64,000 nt of DNA from DASWJZ01 sp963739005 (GCA_963739005.1 CAVTYQ010000006.1:46812-110811), one strand, 5' to 3'; counted from the first letter of the stretch, positions 8,398 through 17,951 are shown. Notes: generated from the letters alone by a model not told the origin. Numbers and translations: made by a program.

Positions 8398-9501
8398 TTA
8401 GAAGTCGAAGTCGTTGACGTTGTCCTTGGTGAAGACGAACGGTGCGCCGAGCAGAATCTCGGAGCCGTTCACCACCTGCAGCTTGCCGAGCTTGCCGGCG
8501 TCGACTTCCGTGTCGCCGGGCTTCAGCTTGCCGTCGACCACGGCGCGCATGACCTGGACGGCGGCGTAGCCGAGATCGACCGGGTTCCACAGCACCACCG
8601 ACTTCACGCAGCCGGCGCTGACGTAGGGCTTCATCGCGTTCGGCGTGGCGAGGCCGACGACCGCCACCTTGCCGCAGAGGTTCGCCTGCGTGACCGCGTC
8701 GGCGGAAGCCGGCGTCGCCACCGAGGTCATGCCGAAGATTCCCTTCAGCTCGTCGCCGTACTTGTTGATCAGCGTCGACGCCTGGTTGAAGGACATCGTG
8801 TTGTCCTCCTGCGCCTCGACCGTCTCCAGCCACTTCATCTTCGGATGGCACGCCGCCTGGTAGGCCTGCATCTCGTGGATCCAGCGCGCCTGGTTCGGCG
8901 TGGTGAAGGTGGAGGTGACGATGGCGAAGGCGCCATCCTCGCCGATCTCGGCAGCCATCGAATCGATCATCGCCTTGGCGATGCCGTTGAACTCCGCCTG
9001 GTTCACGAACCATTCGCGGGCGTCGGGCGTCGAGTTGGCGTCGTAGCCGATGACGTGGATGCCGGCGGCGAGCGCCTTCTTCAGAACTGGCGCGATGGCG
9101 ACTGGATCGTTGGCGGCGAAGAGGATGCCGTTCACGCCCTGGGTGATGTAGTTGTCGATGAAGGTGATCTGCTTGTCGATGTTGGCTTCGGTCGGCCCGT
9201 CGGTCGAGACCTTGACGTTGCCGAGCTCGGCCGCGGCCTCGCCTTCGCCCTTGGTGGTGGCGGCGAAGTAGCCGATGCCGATCAGCTTCGGCACGTCGAC
9301 GAGCGTGATCTCCTTGCCGGCGAGATCGGGTGCGCCGGTCGGCTGGCCGCCATCATAGGGCTTCGAGACGACCTTTCCGGCGCCGCCGTCGCACGGCAGC
9401 GGATTGGTGGCCAGGTCGTCGGCCCCCTGCCACATGTCCTGCGCGAACGCAGGGGCGGCAAAGACGCCCGCCAGAAGCGCCAGAGTCGAGATTCTCAACA
9501 T
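8398..9501 (-). CDS. rhaS: Rhamnose ABC transporter periplasmic binding protein RhaS
   Basis: 367 residues from an ATG at 9501 with a GGGAGGAG ribosome binding site. A clear signal peptide (LRISTLALLAGVFAAPAFAQ) is followed by a periplasmic binding protein type I fold (peripla_BP_4). Visible are EITLVDVPKLIGIGYFAATTKG, ITQGVNGILFAANDP, HVIGYDANS and GIFGMTSVATP. It presents L-rhamnose to RhaPQ. In R. leguminosarum rhaS, as I recall, precedes rhaT; here it follows rhaQ. Confidence 0.9.
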   Translation of the reverse strand: MLRISTLALLAGVFAAPAFAQDMWQGADDLATNPLPCDGGAGKVVSKPYDGGQPTGAPDLAGKEITLVDVPKLIGIGYFAATTKGEGEAAAELGNVKVSTDGPTEANIDKQITFIDNYITQGVNGILFAANDPVAIAPVLKKALAAGIHVIGYDANSTPDAREWFVNQAEFNGIAKAMIDSMAAEIGEDGAFAIVTSTFTTPNQARWIHEMQAYQAACHPKMKWLETVEAQEDNTMSFNQASTLINKYGDELKGIFGMTSVATPASADAVTQANLCGKVAVVGLATPNAMKPYVSAGCVKSVVLWNPVDLGYAAVQVMRAVVDGKLKPGDTEVDAGKLGKLQVVNGSEILLGAPFVFTKDNVNDFDF

Positions 9502-9554
9502 GTCATTACTCCTCCCACTTTCAAATGTGGCCGCGCACAAGGGCGCGTTTGTCC

Positions 9555-10532
9555 TCAGCCGTCGCTTCCGCGCCGGTGCTGAAGGAAGTTGGTGATCAGG
9601 ATGGACAGGATCAGCACCGTCCCGATCACGACGATGGTGGCGTCGCCTTTGACGCCGGTGAGCGACAGCCCATTTTTCAGGAGCTGGATAAGGGTGAAGC
9701 CGAGCACGGTTCCGGCGATGGTGCCGACGCCGCCGAAGATCGACGTGCCGCCGAGCACCACGGCGGCGATCACGTCGAGCTCGAGCCCGGTGCCCATGTC
9801 GGAACGGGTGGTCGATACGCGCGACACGAAGATCGCGCCGGCGAGCCCCGCCATCAGTCCGGAGAGCGTGTAGATGACGAGCTTGATGCGATCGACCTTG
9901 ATCGCCGAATAGCGCGCCGCCGTCTCATTGAAGCCGATCGCGTAAAGCGAGCGGCCGAAGGTGGTGCGCGCGAGGATGATCCAGAAGACGATCACCGCGA
10001 CGAGCAGAATCCAGAGCTGCGTCGGCACGCCGAGCACCTCACCCTGGCCGAGCACGAAGAACCACTCCGGATAGCCGCGCACGGAGCGGGCCTGGCTGAT
10101 CCCCTCCGCCAGCCCGCGATAAAGCGCTAGCGTGGCGAGCGTCATGATCAGCGGCGGCACCCGCACGCGGGTGATCAGGAGCCCGTTGAAGAAGCCGCAG
10201 AAGCACGACGCCAGGACCGCGCCCAGGACGGCAAGCGGCAAGGGCAGGCCGACGTTCTTCCACAAGACGCCGAGCAGGATCACGGTCAGTCCCATCATCG
10301 AGCCGACCGACAGGTCGATGCCGCCGGTGATGATGATGAAGGTCATCGGCAGCGCGACGAGCGCCACCTCGGTCATCAACCGGCCCTGGTTCAGCAGATT
10401 GCCGACCGTCATGAAGTGGTTCGCGGTGACGGAGAGCACCGCCAGCGCACCGGCGAGCGCAAGAAGAAGCACCAGCTCCTGGCTGATGACGAATTGCCGG
10501 CGGGACGAGTCGGAGGCCGTGCTCATGCCCAT
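9555..10532 (-). CDS. rhaQ: Rhamnose ABC transporter permease RhaQ
   Basis: About 325 residues, with eight to ten hydrophobic segments and the BPD_transp_2 (RbsC-like) signatures VGNLLNQGRLMTEVALVALPMTFIIITGGIDLSVGS and VLGGTSIFGGVGTIAGTVLG. The ATG at 10532 overlaps the rhaP stop as TGATG, so the two permeases are translationally coupled. It forms the inner-membrane channel with RhaP and is energised by RhaT. Confidence 0.9.
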   Translation of the reverse strand: MGMSTASDSSRRQFVISQELVLLLALAGALAVLSVTANHFMTVGNLLNQGRLMTEVALVALPMTFIIITGGIDLSVGSMMGLTVILLGVLWKNVGLPLPLAVLGAVLASCFCGFFNGLLITRVRVPPLIMTLATLALYRGLAEGISQARSVRGYPEWFFVLGQGEVLGVPTQLWILLVAVIVFWIILARTTFGRSLYAIGFNETAARYSAIKVDRIKLVIYTLSGLMAGLAGAIFVSRVSTTRSDMGTGLELDVIAAVVLGGTSIFGGVGTIAGTVLGFTLIQLLKNGLSLTGVKGDATIVVIGTVLILSILITNFLQHRRGSDG

Positions 10533-11557
10533 CAACGCCTTCGCGCTTGCCGTGCGCGGCGCCAGAGATCGGCGAGCACGGTCAAGAGAATGAGCACGCC
10601 CTGCACGGCGCGGAGCCAGTAGGGCGAGAGGTTGATGAAGATGAGCGACGAGCCGATCGCCGCGATCAGGATCGCCGCGAGCGTCGAGCCGACGACCGTC
10701 CCCGTCCCGCCGAGGATCGACACGCCGCCGACCACCGACGCGGTGATGATGGTGAGCTCCAAATTGGGCGGCACGGTCGACTGGATGATGGCGAGCTGCG
10801 TCGCGAAGAGGATCGCCGCCACCCCGATGAAGAAGCCGTGGATGGCGAAGGTCTTCACGATGGTGCGCTCGCGGTTGATGCCGGAGAGGCGCGCCGCCTC
10901 GGCGTTGCCGCCGACCGCGTAGATCGAGCGGCCGGTGGCGGAGAGCTTCATCCAGAGCGCCGCCGCGACCGTCAGGATGAGCATGAAGTAGATTGGCATC
11001 GGCACGCCGAGCGGCCGCATCTGCGCCAGGTGGAAGCCCGCCGGCAGCTTGTTGATCCAGGCGCCGCTGGTCACGCTGATCAGCCCGCCCTTCAGGATCG
11101 ACAGGAAGCCAAGGCTGACCACGATCGAGGGAATGCGGAGATAGGCGACCATCGCACCCATCATCGTCGTGAAGGCCATGGCGAGCACGACCGGGATCGC
11201 CCAGGAGAGGATGATCGGAACGCCATCGACGGCGAGCGTGCCTGAGATCGTGGCGAGCACGCCGATCAGTGATCCCACCGAGATGTCGATGTTGCCGGAG
11301 ATGATCACCATCGACATGCCGATCGCGGCGACCGCGATATAGGCGTTGCCGAGGAAGATGCTCTTCAGGTTCCTGAGGTCGGACCAGTTGCCGCTTTGGA
11401 TCTGGCTCCAGTCGACAAAGCGCGGGTTGATCGTTCCGACCACCACGAAAAGCCCGAGCAGCGCGAAGAGCAGCACCAGCTCCTGGCTCAAGACAAAGCG
11501 CGGCATCCAGCGCGGCGTCGCCGGGGCCAGGCTTGCGGAAGCTTCGCGGACCGCCAT
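10532..11557 (-). CDS. rhaP: Rhamnose ABC transporter permease RhaP
   Basis: 341 residues, same RbsC-like family as RhaQ. It has SMVIISGNIDISVGSLIGV in the first half and TASVVGGVSILGGTGTVVGSTL near the C-terminus, with multiple transmembrane helices. It begins four bases after the rhaT stop and overlaps rhaQ, so it sits in the middle of a tightly coupled operon. Confidence 0.9.
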   Translation of the reverse strand: MAVREASASLAPATPRWMPRFVLSQELVLLFALLGLFVVVGTINPRFVDWSQIQSGNWSDLRNLKSIFLGNAYIAVAAIGMSMVIISGNIDISVGSLIGVLATISGTLAVDGVPIILSWAIPVVLAMAFTTMMGAMVAYLRIPSIVVSLGFLSILKGGLISVTSGAWINKLPAGFHLAQMRPLGVPMPIYFMLILTVAAALWMKLSATGRSIYAVGGNAEAARLSGINRERTIVKTFAIHGFFIGVAAILFATQLAIIQSTVPPNLELTIITASVVGGVSILGGTGTVVGSTLAAILIAAIGSSLIFINLSPYWLRAVQGVLILLTVLADLWRRARQARRR

Positions 11558-11561
11558 CGCG

Positions 11562-13082
11562 CTATTCCGCCGCTTCCGCGAGCGGCGCCGACGCGTCGCT
11601 CATCATGGCCGCGGCGATCCCCGCCTGCGTGGCGTCGGCGCGCTCGACCTCGGCGACAAGCCGCCCGGCACGCATGACGACGATGCGGTCGCTCATGCCG
11701 AGCACCTCGGGGAGCTCGCTGGAGATCATCAGGATCGCCATGCCGCGGCTTGCGAATTCGCTCATCAGGCGATGGATCTCCGCCTTGGCCCCGACATCGA
11801 TGCCGCGCGTCGGCTCGTCCATGATGAGAATGCGCGGCTCGGTCGCGAGCCATTTCGACAGCCCGACCTTCTGCTGATTGCCGCCGGAAAGCTTGCCGAC
11901 AATCTGGCCGATGCCGCTCGCGCGGATCTGGAATTTTTCCACGCTCTCCTCGGCGAGCCTGTTCTCCGACTTGCGGTCGATGAAGGCGTGGCGGGAGACG
12001 CGGCCGAGATTGGCGAGCGAGACGTTCTCGCTGATCGGCATCGGACGGACCAGGCCCTGGCGTCCGCGATCCTCCGGCACGTAGGCGATGCCGAGGCGCA
12101 TGGCCTTGGCGGGCGAGTCGATGGTGACCGGTCTGCCCTCGACGCGGATCGTGCCTCTGTCCGCCGGCGTCATCCCGAAGATCACCTCGGCCAGCTCGCT
12201 CCGGCCTGAGCCGACGAGCCCGGCGATGCCCAGTATCTCGCCCGCATGGAGCCTCAGGCTGACCCCCTTCGTCATCGGGCTGCGGAACACGTTGTCAAGT
12301 TCGAGCACCACGCCTCCGCGCTCCGCTTCCACCTTGGGAAAGAGCTGATCGACGCGGTGTCCGACCATCATCTGGATCAGGTCGTCGTTGCTCGTCTCGC
12401 TGACTGGCTTGGTCGCCACGAATTCGCCGTCGCGAAGCACGGTGACGCGGTCAGCGAGCAGGAACACCTCCTCCAGCCGGTGGCTGATATAGACGACGGC
12501 GACGCCGCGCGAGCGGAGCAGCCTGACGATCCCGAAGAGCCGCTCGACGTCGCGCTCGGTCAGCGCCGCGGTCGGCTCGTCCATGATCAGAATGCGCGCA
12601 TTGTGGGAGAGCGCCTTGGCGATCTCGACGCGCTGGCGGTTGCCGACGGAAAGCGCGCCGACCGTCGCGCGGACGTCGAGATCGCGGATATCGAGCAATT
12701 CCAGCACCTCGTGCGCGCGCTCGCGCATCGTGCCCCAGTCGATGGCGCCGAAACGGCCCTTCGGCGCATGGCCCATGAAGATGTTCTCGGCGACCGACAG
12801 CTCCGGGAAGAGGAGGAGCTCCTGGTAGATCGTGGCGATGCCGGCGTCCTGCGCCTCCTCTGGGGAAGCGAAGCTCGTTGGCTTGCCGTCGAGCTCCATC
12901 GTGCCGCTGTCAGGCTGGTAAACACCTGACATGATCTTGATCAGCGTCGACTTTCCGGCGCCGTTCTCGCCGAGGAGCGCATGCACTTCGCCTGGCTTGA
13001 CGTCGAAGCTGATGTCGGAGAGCGCCCGCACGCCCGGGAAGGACTTCGAGATGCCCTGAAGTTTCAGGATGGGGCCGGTCAT
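11562..13082 (-). CDS. rhaT: Rhamnose ABC transporter ATP-binding protein RhaT (double ATPase)
   Basis: 506 residues with two fused nucleotide-binding domains, the norm for sugar importers of the RbsA/MglA class. The first has Walker A GENGAGKST (residues 39-47), a VGALSVGNRQRVEIAKAL signature and ILIMDEPTAAL Walker B. The second has the usual weak Walker A (GLVGSGRSEL), LSGGNQQKV and ILIMDEPTRGID. It powers rhamnose uptake. The start overlaps the rhaR stop by four bases (ATGA). Confidence 0.92.
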   Translation of the reverse strand: MTGPILKLQGISKSFPGVRALSDISFDVKPGEVHALLGENGAGKSTLIKIMSGVYQPDSGTMELDGKPTSFASPEEAQDAGIATIYQELLLFPELSVAENIFMGHAPKGRFGAIDWGTMRERAHEVLELLDIRDLDVRATVGALSVGNRQRVEIAKALSHNARILIMDEPTAALTERDVERLFGIVRLLRSRGVAVVYISHRLEEVFLLADRVTVLRDGEFVATKPVSETSNDDLIQMMVGHRVDQLFPKVEAERGGVVLELDNVFRSPMTKGVSLRLHAGEILGIAGLVGSGRSELAEVIFGMTPADRGTIRVEGRPVTIDSPAKAMRLGIAYVPEDRGRQGLVRPMPISENVSLANLGRVSRHAFIDRKSENRLAEESVEKFQIRASGIGQIVGKLSGGNQQKVGLSKWLATEPRILIMDEPTRGIDVGAKAEIHRLMSEFASRGMAILMISSELPEVLGMSDRIVVMRAGRLVAEVERADATQAGIAAAMMSDASAPLAEAAE

Positions 13083-13891
13083 GCGGTCTCCGGAAACCGA
13101 ACCGTTTCGCTTGTCACCGAGGCTTCGGCGATGACGAGCGTCACGCCCGCCGCCTCGACCATCGCCGCGTCCTCCGCGCCGATGCCGTCGTCGGTGACGA
13201 TCGTGTTGACCCGGTCGAGGCCGCAGACGATCAGGCTCGAACGCTGGCGGAATTTCGAGGAATCGACGAGGACGACGAGCCGCTCAGCCTGCCCGATCAG
13301 CTTGCGCTCGCCCTGCACCATCAGCGGGTCGCGCTCCATGACGCCGAGGCGGCCGACGCCGAGCGCGCCCATGAACATGCGATGGGCGAAGAAGTTCTTG
13401 GTCACGTCGTCTTCGAAGGGGGAGAGGATCGCCGCCTGCTCGCGATAGATGAGCCCGCCCGGCACCATCACGTTGTTGCGCGTGTGCTTGATCAGGTGCT
13501 CGGCGATCGGGAAGGAGTTGGTCATCACCTGCATGCGGCGCTGCGTGAGGAAATGCACCATCTGGAACGTCGTCGTGCCGGCGTTCAGGATGATCGAATC
13601 GCCGTCGGAGCAGAGCGCGACTGCGGCTTCGGCGATGGCGCGCTTCTTCTCGACGTTGACGGATTCGCTGACCTTGAACGGGCGTCCGGCGATGCCGACG
13701 AATTCCGGCGGATGCAAAGCCTCCGCGCCGCCGCGGACGCGCCGGAGCCGGCCCTGAACGTGCAAAGCGGAGATGTCGCGCCGGATCGTCGCCTCGGAGG
13801 TCGCCGTCAGTTCGACGAGCTCCCCGATGGTGGCGACCGGCCGCTCCTGCACTGCGCTCAGGATGAGCTTATGGCGCTCACGCTCGTGCAT
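13079..13891 (-). CDS. rhaR: DeoR-family regulator RhaR of the rhamnose locus
   Basis: 270 residues from the ATG at 13891 (GAGGGAGGG ribosome binding site). The N-terminal DeoR helix-turn-helix (HERERHKLILSAVQERP..., SEATIRRDISALHVQGRLRRVRGGAE) is followed by a DeoRC sensor domain with SIILNAGTTTFQM and TNSFPIAEHL. In R. leguminosarum the equivalent is a negative regulator of both rha transcripts. Here it heads the leftward operon next to the divergent control region, and it probably binds the dyads at 13948-14022. Confidence 0.9.
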   Translation of the reverse strand: MHERERHKLILSAVQERPVATIGELVELTATSEATIRRDISALHVQGRLRRVRGGAEALHPPEFVGIAGRPFKVSESVNVEKKRAIAEAAVALCSDGDSIILNAGTTTFQMVHFLTQRRMQVMTNSFPIAEHLIKHTRNNVMVPGGLIYREQAAILSPFEDDVTKNFFAHRMFMGALGVGRLGVMERDPLMVQGERKLIGQAERLVVLVDSSKFRQRSSLIVCGLDRVNTIVTDDGIGAEDAAMVEAAGVTLVIAEASVTSETVRFPETA

Positions 13892-13947
13892 CCCTCCCTC
13901 GTTTTTCGTCTTGTTCTTTGATCGCATCATTCGCGGCTTGCGCGAGT

Positions 13948-14022
13948 GTGTCAATCAGCTTCCGTCAAAATCCCTCACGCTGCGCCGCAGCATGAGCGGA
14001 ATTGACGGTTGCTGATTGACAC
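13948..14022. promoter_or_regulatory. Nested triple-dyad operator between divergent rhaR and rhaD
   Basis: Three perfect inverted repeats share the same centre near 13985. They are GTGTCAATCAGC (13948-13959) with GCTGATTGACAC (14011-14022), CCGTCAA (13962-13968) with TTGACGG (14002-14008), and GCTGCG (13979-13984) with CGCAGC (13986-13991). The GTCAA core recurs 14 bases apart in each arm. The arrangement suits looping or cooperative binding by oligomeric RhaR over both promoters. The dyads are seen; RhaR binding is inferred. Confidence 0.8.
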
Positions 14023-14119
14023 CCCTGGGCTTGTGGAGGATAGCATCGCCGAAAACGCCGGGACCCCGCGTGACCTCCTTGCCGCGCGCAAACGCTTCCG
14101 ACGGGCAGGGGAGACGTCG

Positions 14120-16219
14120 ATGCTCAACACCAATCCCTCCCAGAACCGCATCGAGAACCGCTGGGACGATTCACGCGCGGCGGGGATGTCGGAGCCGGAG
14201 CTTCTCGTCTACCGCTCGAACCTCCTCGGCGCCGACAAGCGCATCACCAATTACGGCGGCGGCAACACCTCCGCGAAGATCACCGAGACAGATCCGCTGA
14301 CCAGGAAGGCGGTCGAAGTCCTCTGGGTGAAAGGCTCGGGCGGCGATCTCGGGTCGATTGCGCGCGACGGCTTCGCGACGCTCTACATGGACAAGCTCAA
14401 TGCCATGAAGAGCCTCTATCGCGGCGTTGCGCATGAGGACGAGATGGTCGGCCTCCTGCCGCACGCGACCTTCAACCTCAATCCGCGCGCTGCCTCAATC
14501 GACACGCCGCTGCACGCCTTCCTGCCTTACCCGCATGTCGACCACGTGCACCCCGACGCTGTGATCGCGATCGCCGCCTCGAAGAATTCGCAGGCGCTCA
14601 CCAAGGACATCTACGGCGACGAGATCGGCTGGCTGCCGTGGAAGCGGCCGGGCTTCGAGCTCGGCCTGTGGCTGGAGAAATTCGCGCGGGAGAATCCGGC
14701 GGCGCACGGCTGCGTGCTTGAAAGCCACGGCCTCTTCACTTGGGCTGGCGACGCGAAGAGCTGCTACGAGCTGACGCTCGACGTGATCAACCGCGCGATC
14801 GCCTGGTTTGAGCGCGAGACCGCAGGCAAGGCGATCTTCGGCGGCGAAGTTGTCGCCGCGCTTCCCCCCGAGGCGCGGCGCGCCTTCGCCGCGCGGCTGA
14901 TGCCGGAGATCAGGCGCCTGATCGGCGCAGACGAGCCGAAAGTCGGCCACTTCGACGACAGCGATGCGGTGCTCGAATTCGTCCGCGCGAAGCGGCTCGA
15001 CGAACTTGCCGCACTCGGCACCTCCTGCCCGGACCATTTCCTCCGCACCAAGATCTGGCCGTTGGTGGTCCGCCCGAAGGATGGCGCGGTCGACAGCGTC
15101 CTCGCCGACCTGGAGCCGCAGATCGCCGGCTATCGCGCCCGTTACGCCGGCTACTACGAGCGCTGCAGGAATCCCGACAGCCCGGCGATGCGCGATCCCA
15201 ATCCCGTCGTCTATCTCGTTCCAGGCGTCGGGCAGATCGCGTTCGCGAGGGACAAGGCGACGGCGCGGATCGCAAGCGAGTTCTACGTGAACGCGATCAA
15301 CGTCATGCGTGGCGCGTCCACGGTCTCCGACTATTTCGGGCTGAAGGAGAAGGAAGCCTTCGACATCGAATATTGGCTTCTCGAAGAAGCGAAGCTGCAG
15401 CGCATGCCGAAGCCGAAGAGCCTCGCCGGCAAGGTGGCGCTCGTCACTGGCGGCGCCGGCGGCATCGGCCGCGCCACCGTCAGCCGGCTGCTCGGGGAGG
15501 GCGCCGTCTGCGTTCTCGCCGACATTGATGAAGCGTCGCTCAAGTCGACACTTGAGGACTTCCGCCGCTCGCACGGCAAGGATTCCGTGCGCGGCGTGGT
15601 GCTCGACGTGACCGACGAAGCGGCCGTCTCCCGCGCCTTCTCGGAGGCGGCGGTCGAGTATGGCGGTCTCGATATTCTGGTGTCGAACGCCGGCATCTCG
15701 TCCTCCTCGCCCTTCGAGACGACGGAATTGTCGATGTGGCAGAAGAATATCGACATCCTGGCGACCGGCTATTTCCTCGTCGCGCGCGAGGCGTTCCGCC
15801 TGATGAAGCGGCAGAGGCTCGGCGGCGCGATCGTCTTCGTCGCCTCGAAGAACGGGCTCGCCGCGTCGCCCGGCGCCGCCGCCTACTGCACGGCGAAGGC
15901 GGCGGAAATTCATTTGGCGCGCTGCCTCGCCCTTGAAGGCGCGAGCGACCAGATCCGCGTCAACACCGTCAACCCCGACGCGGTGCTCCGCGGCTCCAAG
16001 ATATGGACGGGCGAGTGGCGCGAGCAGCGCGCCGCCGCCTATCACATGAAGCCGGAAGAGCTCGAAGAGCACTATCGCCAACGCTCGCTCCTGAAGCGCT
16101 CGGTCTTCCCCGAGGACGTCGCCGAGGCGATCTATTTCCTCGTTTCCGACATGTCGTCAAAATCGACCGGCAACATCGTCAACGTCGACGCCGGCAATGC
16201 GCAGAGCTTTACGCGCTGA
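14120..16219 (+). CDS. rhaD: Bifunctional rhamnulose-1-phosphate aldolase / lactaldehyde dehydrogenase-type SDR, RhaD
   Basis: 699 residues from the ATG at 14120 (GGGGAGA ribosome binding site). Residues 1-420 are a class II aldolase domain with a zinc/active-site region including ITNYGGGNTSAK and HVDHVHPDAVIAIAASK. Residues 430-699 are an SDR domain with LVTGGAGGIGRAT, SNAGISSSSP, VASKNGLAASPG and YCTAKAA (catalytic Tyr, Lys). It splits rhamnulose-1-phosphate to DHAP and L-lactaldehyde, and the fused SDR probably oxidises lactaldehyde. This fusion is characteristic of Rhizobium-type and Bacillus-type pathways. It is the first gene of the rightward transcript. Confidence 0.94.
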   Translation: MLNTNPSQNRIENRWDDSRAAGMSEPELLVYRSNLLGADKRITNYGGGNTSAKITETDPLTRKAVEVLWVKGSGGDLGSIARDGFATLYMDKLNAMKSLYRGVAHEDEMVGLLPHATFNLNPRAASIDTPLHAFLPYPHVDHVHPDAVIAIAASKNSQALTKDIYGDEIGWLPWKRPGFELGLWLEKFARENPAAHGCVLESHGLFTWAGDAKSCYELTLDVINRAIAWFERETAGKAIFGGEVVAALPPEARRAFAARLMPEIRRLIGADEPKVGHFDDSDAVLEFVRAKRLDELAALGTSCPDHFLRTKIWPLVVRPKDGAVDSVLADLEPQIAGYRARYAGYYERCRNPDSPAMRDPNPVVYLVPGVGQIAFARDKATARIASEFYVNAINVMRGASTVSDYFGLKEKEAFDIEYWLLEEAKLQRMPKPKSLAGKVALVTGGAGGIGRATVSRLLGEGAVCVLADIDEASLKSTLEDFRRSHGKDSVRGVVLDVTDEAAVSRAFSEAAVEYGGLDILVSNAGISSSSPFETTELSMWQKNIDILATGYFLVAREAFRLMKRQRLGGAIVFVASKNGLAASPGAAAYCTAKAAEIHLARCLALEGASDQIRVNTVNPDAVLRGSKIWTGEWREQRAAAYHMKPEELEEHYRQRSLLKRSVFPEDVAEAIYFLVSDMSSKSTGNIVNVDAGNAQSFTR

Positions 16220-16227
16220 GGAAGTTG

Positions 16228-16375
16228 TTGTCGTGCTCCCAACACCCTCATCCTGCGGCGCAATGCCGGCGTCAGGCGGCATTGCCTCGAAGGAGGATCG
16301 AGGAGGCGCAGGAGATACCGTGCTGCGTGCTTCGAGGCTCGTTTCGCTCGTACCTCAGCACGAGGGGTGTTTGAG
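16228..16375. repeat. Imperfect palindromic intergenic element between rhaD and rhaI
   Basis: AACACCCTCATCCTG at the left and CAGCACGAGGGGTGTT at the right are imperfect inverted ends. The interior carries GAGGCTCG-TTTCGCTCGTACCTCA, closely related to GAGGTGCGAGCGAAGCGAGCCTCG at 17825-17850. This looks like a non-coding MITE-like or REP-like element. Confidence 0.6.
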
Positions 16376-16442
16376 GTTGTTTCTCATTGGGTCGCGGCTG
16401 CGCTAGACATTGCGCTGCGTGAGGGGTGTTGAGGGGAGCGGA

Positions 16443-17738
16443 ATGCCGCGGCCGGGAATCGACAAGGCGCTGATCGGGCGGCGGAACGAGTCGGCGTTCG
16501 AGCGGTTGCAGAACGAATACGACGCGCTCGGCGAGATGCTGCTTCGGCGCGGCATCGAGATCGACAAGATCAAGGCGAAGGCGGCCGCCTTCGAGGTGGC
16601 GGTGCCGAGCTGGGGCGTCGGCACCGGCGGCACGCGCTTCGCCCGTTTCCCCGGACGCGGCGAGCCGCGGAACATCCTCGACAAGCTCGACGACTGCACC
16701 GTCATCCAGCAGCTGACCGGCGCGACGCCGCGCGTCTCGCTGCACATCCCCTGGGACCGCCACGACGACCCGGCGGAGCTCAAGGACTATGCCGCTTCGC
16801 GCGGGCTCGGCTTCGACGCGATGAACTCCAACACCTTCCAGGATTCGCCTGGCCAGGCGCTTTCCTACAAGTTCGGCAGCCTCTCCCACACCGACGCCGC
16901 GGTTCGCCGGCAGGCGATTGAGCACAATCTCGAGTGCATCAAATTCGGCCAGTCGGTCGGCTCGAAGGCGCTCACGATCTGGATCGGCGACGGCGCGAAC
17001 TTTCCCGGCCAGAGCCATTTCACGCACGCCTTCGAGCGCTATCTGGAATCCGTCAAGGCGATCTACGCGGAGCTGCCGCCCGACTGGCGCCTCTTCACCG
17101 AGCACAAGCTTTACGAGCCGGCCTTCTACTCGACCGTCGTGCAGGACTGGGGCACCAATTACCTGATCGCCACGACGCTTGGCGAGCGCGCCTTCTGCCT
17201 CGTCGATCTCGGCCACCACGCGCCGAACACCAATATCGAGATGATCGTCGCGCGGCTCATTCAGTTCAAGAAGCTCGGCGGCTTCCACTTCAACGATTCG
17301 AAATACGGCGACGACGATCTCGATGCCGGCTCGATCAATCCCTACCAGCTCTTCCTCGTCTTCAATGAGCTGGTCGACGCGGAGCTTGCGAACGCGCCGG
17401 GCTTTTCGCCGGCCCACATGATCGACCAGTCGCACAACGTGACCGACCCGATCGAAAGCCTGATGGTCTCGGCCATGGAGATCGAGCGTGCCTATGTGCA
17501 GGCGCATCTCGTCGACCGCGTCGTGCTCACCACCTACCAGGAAGCGAACGACGCGCTGATGGCGAGCGAGGCGCTGAAGGCTGCCTTCCGCACCGACATC
17601 GAGCCGATCCTGGCGATGGCGCGCTACGACAAGGGCGCCGCGATCGAGCCGATCGCGACCTACCGCGCCGCCGGCTACCGCCAGACGATCGGCGACGTCA
17701 GGCCGAAAGTCTCAAGCGCCGGCGGCGGTATCGTCTAA
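16443..17738 (+). CDS. rhaI: L-rhamnose isomerase RhaI (Rhizobiales/Pseudomonas type)
   Basis: 431 residues from the ATG at 16443 with a GAGGGGAG ribosome binding site. It is a xylose-isomerase-like TIM barrel. Metal-binding stretches include FTEHKLYEPAFYSTVVQDWGT, CLVDLGHHAPNTNIE and GGFHFNDSKYGDDDLDAGS, which hold the Glu, Asp and His ligands. It converts L-rhamnose to L-rhamnulose in the cytosol. It pairs with rhaD in one transcript, interrupted by a palindromic element. Confidence 0.94.
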   Translation: MPRPGIDKALIGRRNESAFERLQNEYDALGEMLLRRGIEIDKIKAKAAAFEVAVPSWGVGTGGTRFARFPGRGEPRNILDKLDDCTVIQQLTGATPRVSLHIPWDRHDDPAELKDYAASRGLGFDAMNSNTFQDSPGQALSYKFGSLSHTDAAVRRQAIEHNLECIKFGQSVGSKALTIWIGDGANFPGQSHFTHAFERYLESVKAIYAELPPDWRLFTEHKLYEPAFYSTVVQDWGTNYLIATTLGERAFCLVDLGHHAPNTNIEMIVARLIQFKKLGGFHFNDSKYGDDDLDAGSINPYQLFLVFNELVDAELANAPGFSPAHMIDQSHNVTDPIESLMVSAMEIERAYVQAHLVDRVVLTTYQEANDALMASEALKAAFRTDIEPILAMARYDKGAAIEPIATYRAAGYRQTIGDVRPKVSSAGGGIV

Positions 17739-17754
17739 TCGGTAAGGGCCTCAC

Positions 17755-17951
17755 ACCGTCGTCATGCCCGGACTTGATCCGGGCATCCATTCCGCTTCTT
17801 CGAGGCGTTTTCACCCTCTCATGGTGAGGTGCGAGCGAAGCGAGCCTCGAACCACGGGGTGAAAAGGCACCTCAGGGTGAGAGCGGAATGGATGCGTCGC
17901 CGCCGCCGCTACGGAATGGATTGCCGGGTCAAGCCCGGCAATGACGACAGC
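17755..17951. repeat. Composite palindromic repeat downstream of rhaI
   Basis: GTCATGCCCGGACTTGATCCGGGCAT at 17761 and ATTGCCGGGTCAAGCCCGGCAATGAC near 17920-17946 are inverted copies of a palindromic unit widespread in Bradyrhizobium-like genomes. Between them lies a second dyad, TTTTCACCCT...GGGTGAAAA, with a GAGGTGCGAGCGAAGCGAGCCTC core. It fills the gap between convergent genes and may act as a terminator. Confidence 0.75.

Noticed and set aside
7880..8400. CRISPR array suspected from repeated C/G-rich blocks
   Set aside because: The units are palindromes with irregular spacing and differ in sequence. There are no regular spacers and no cas genes.
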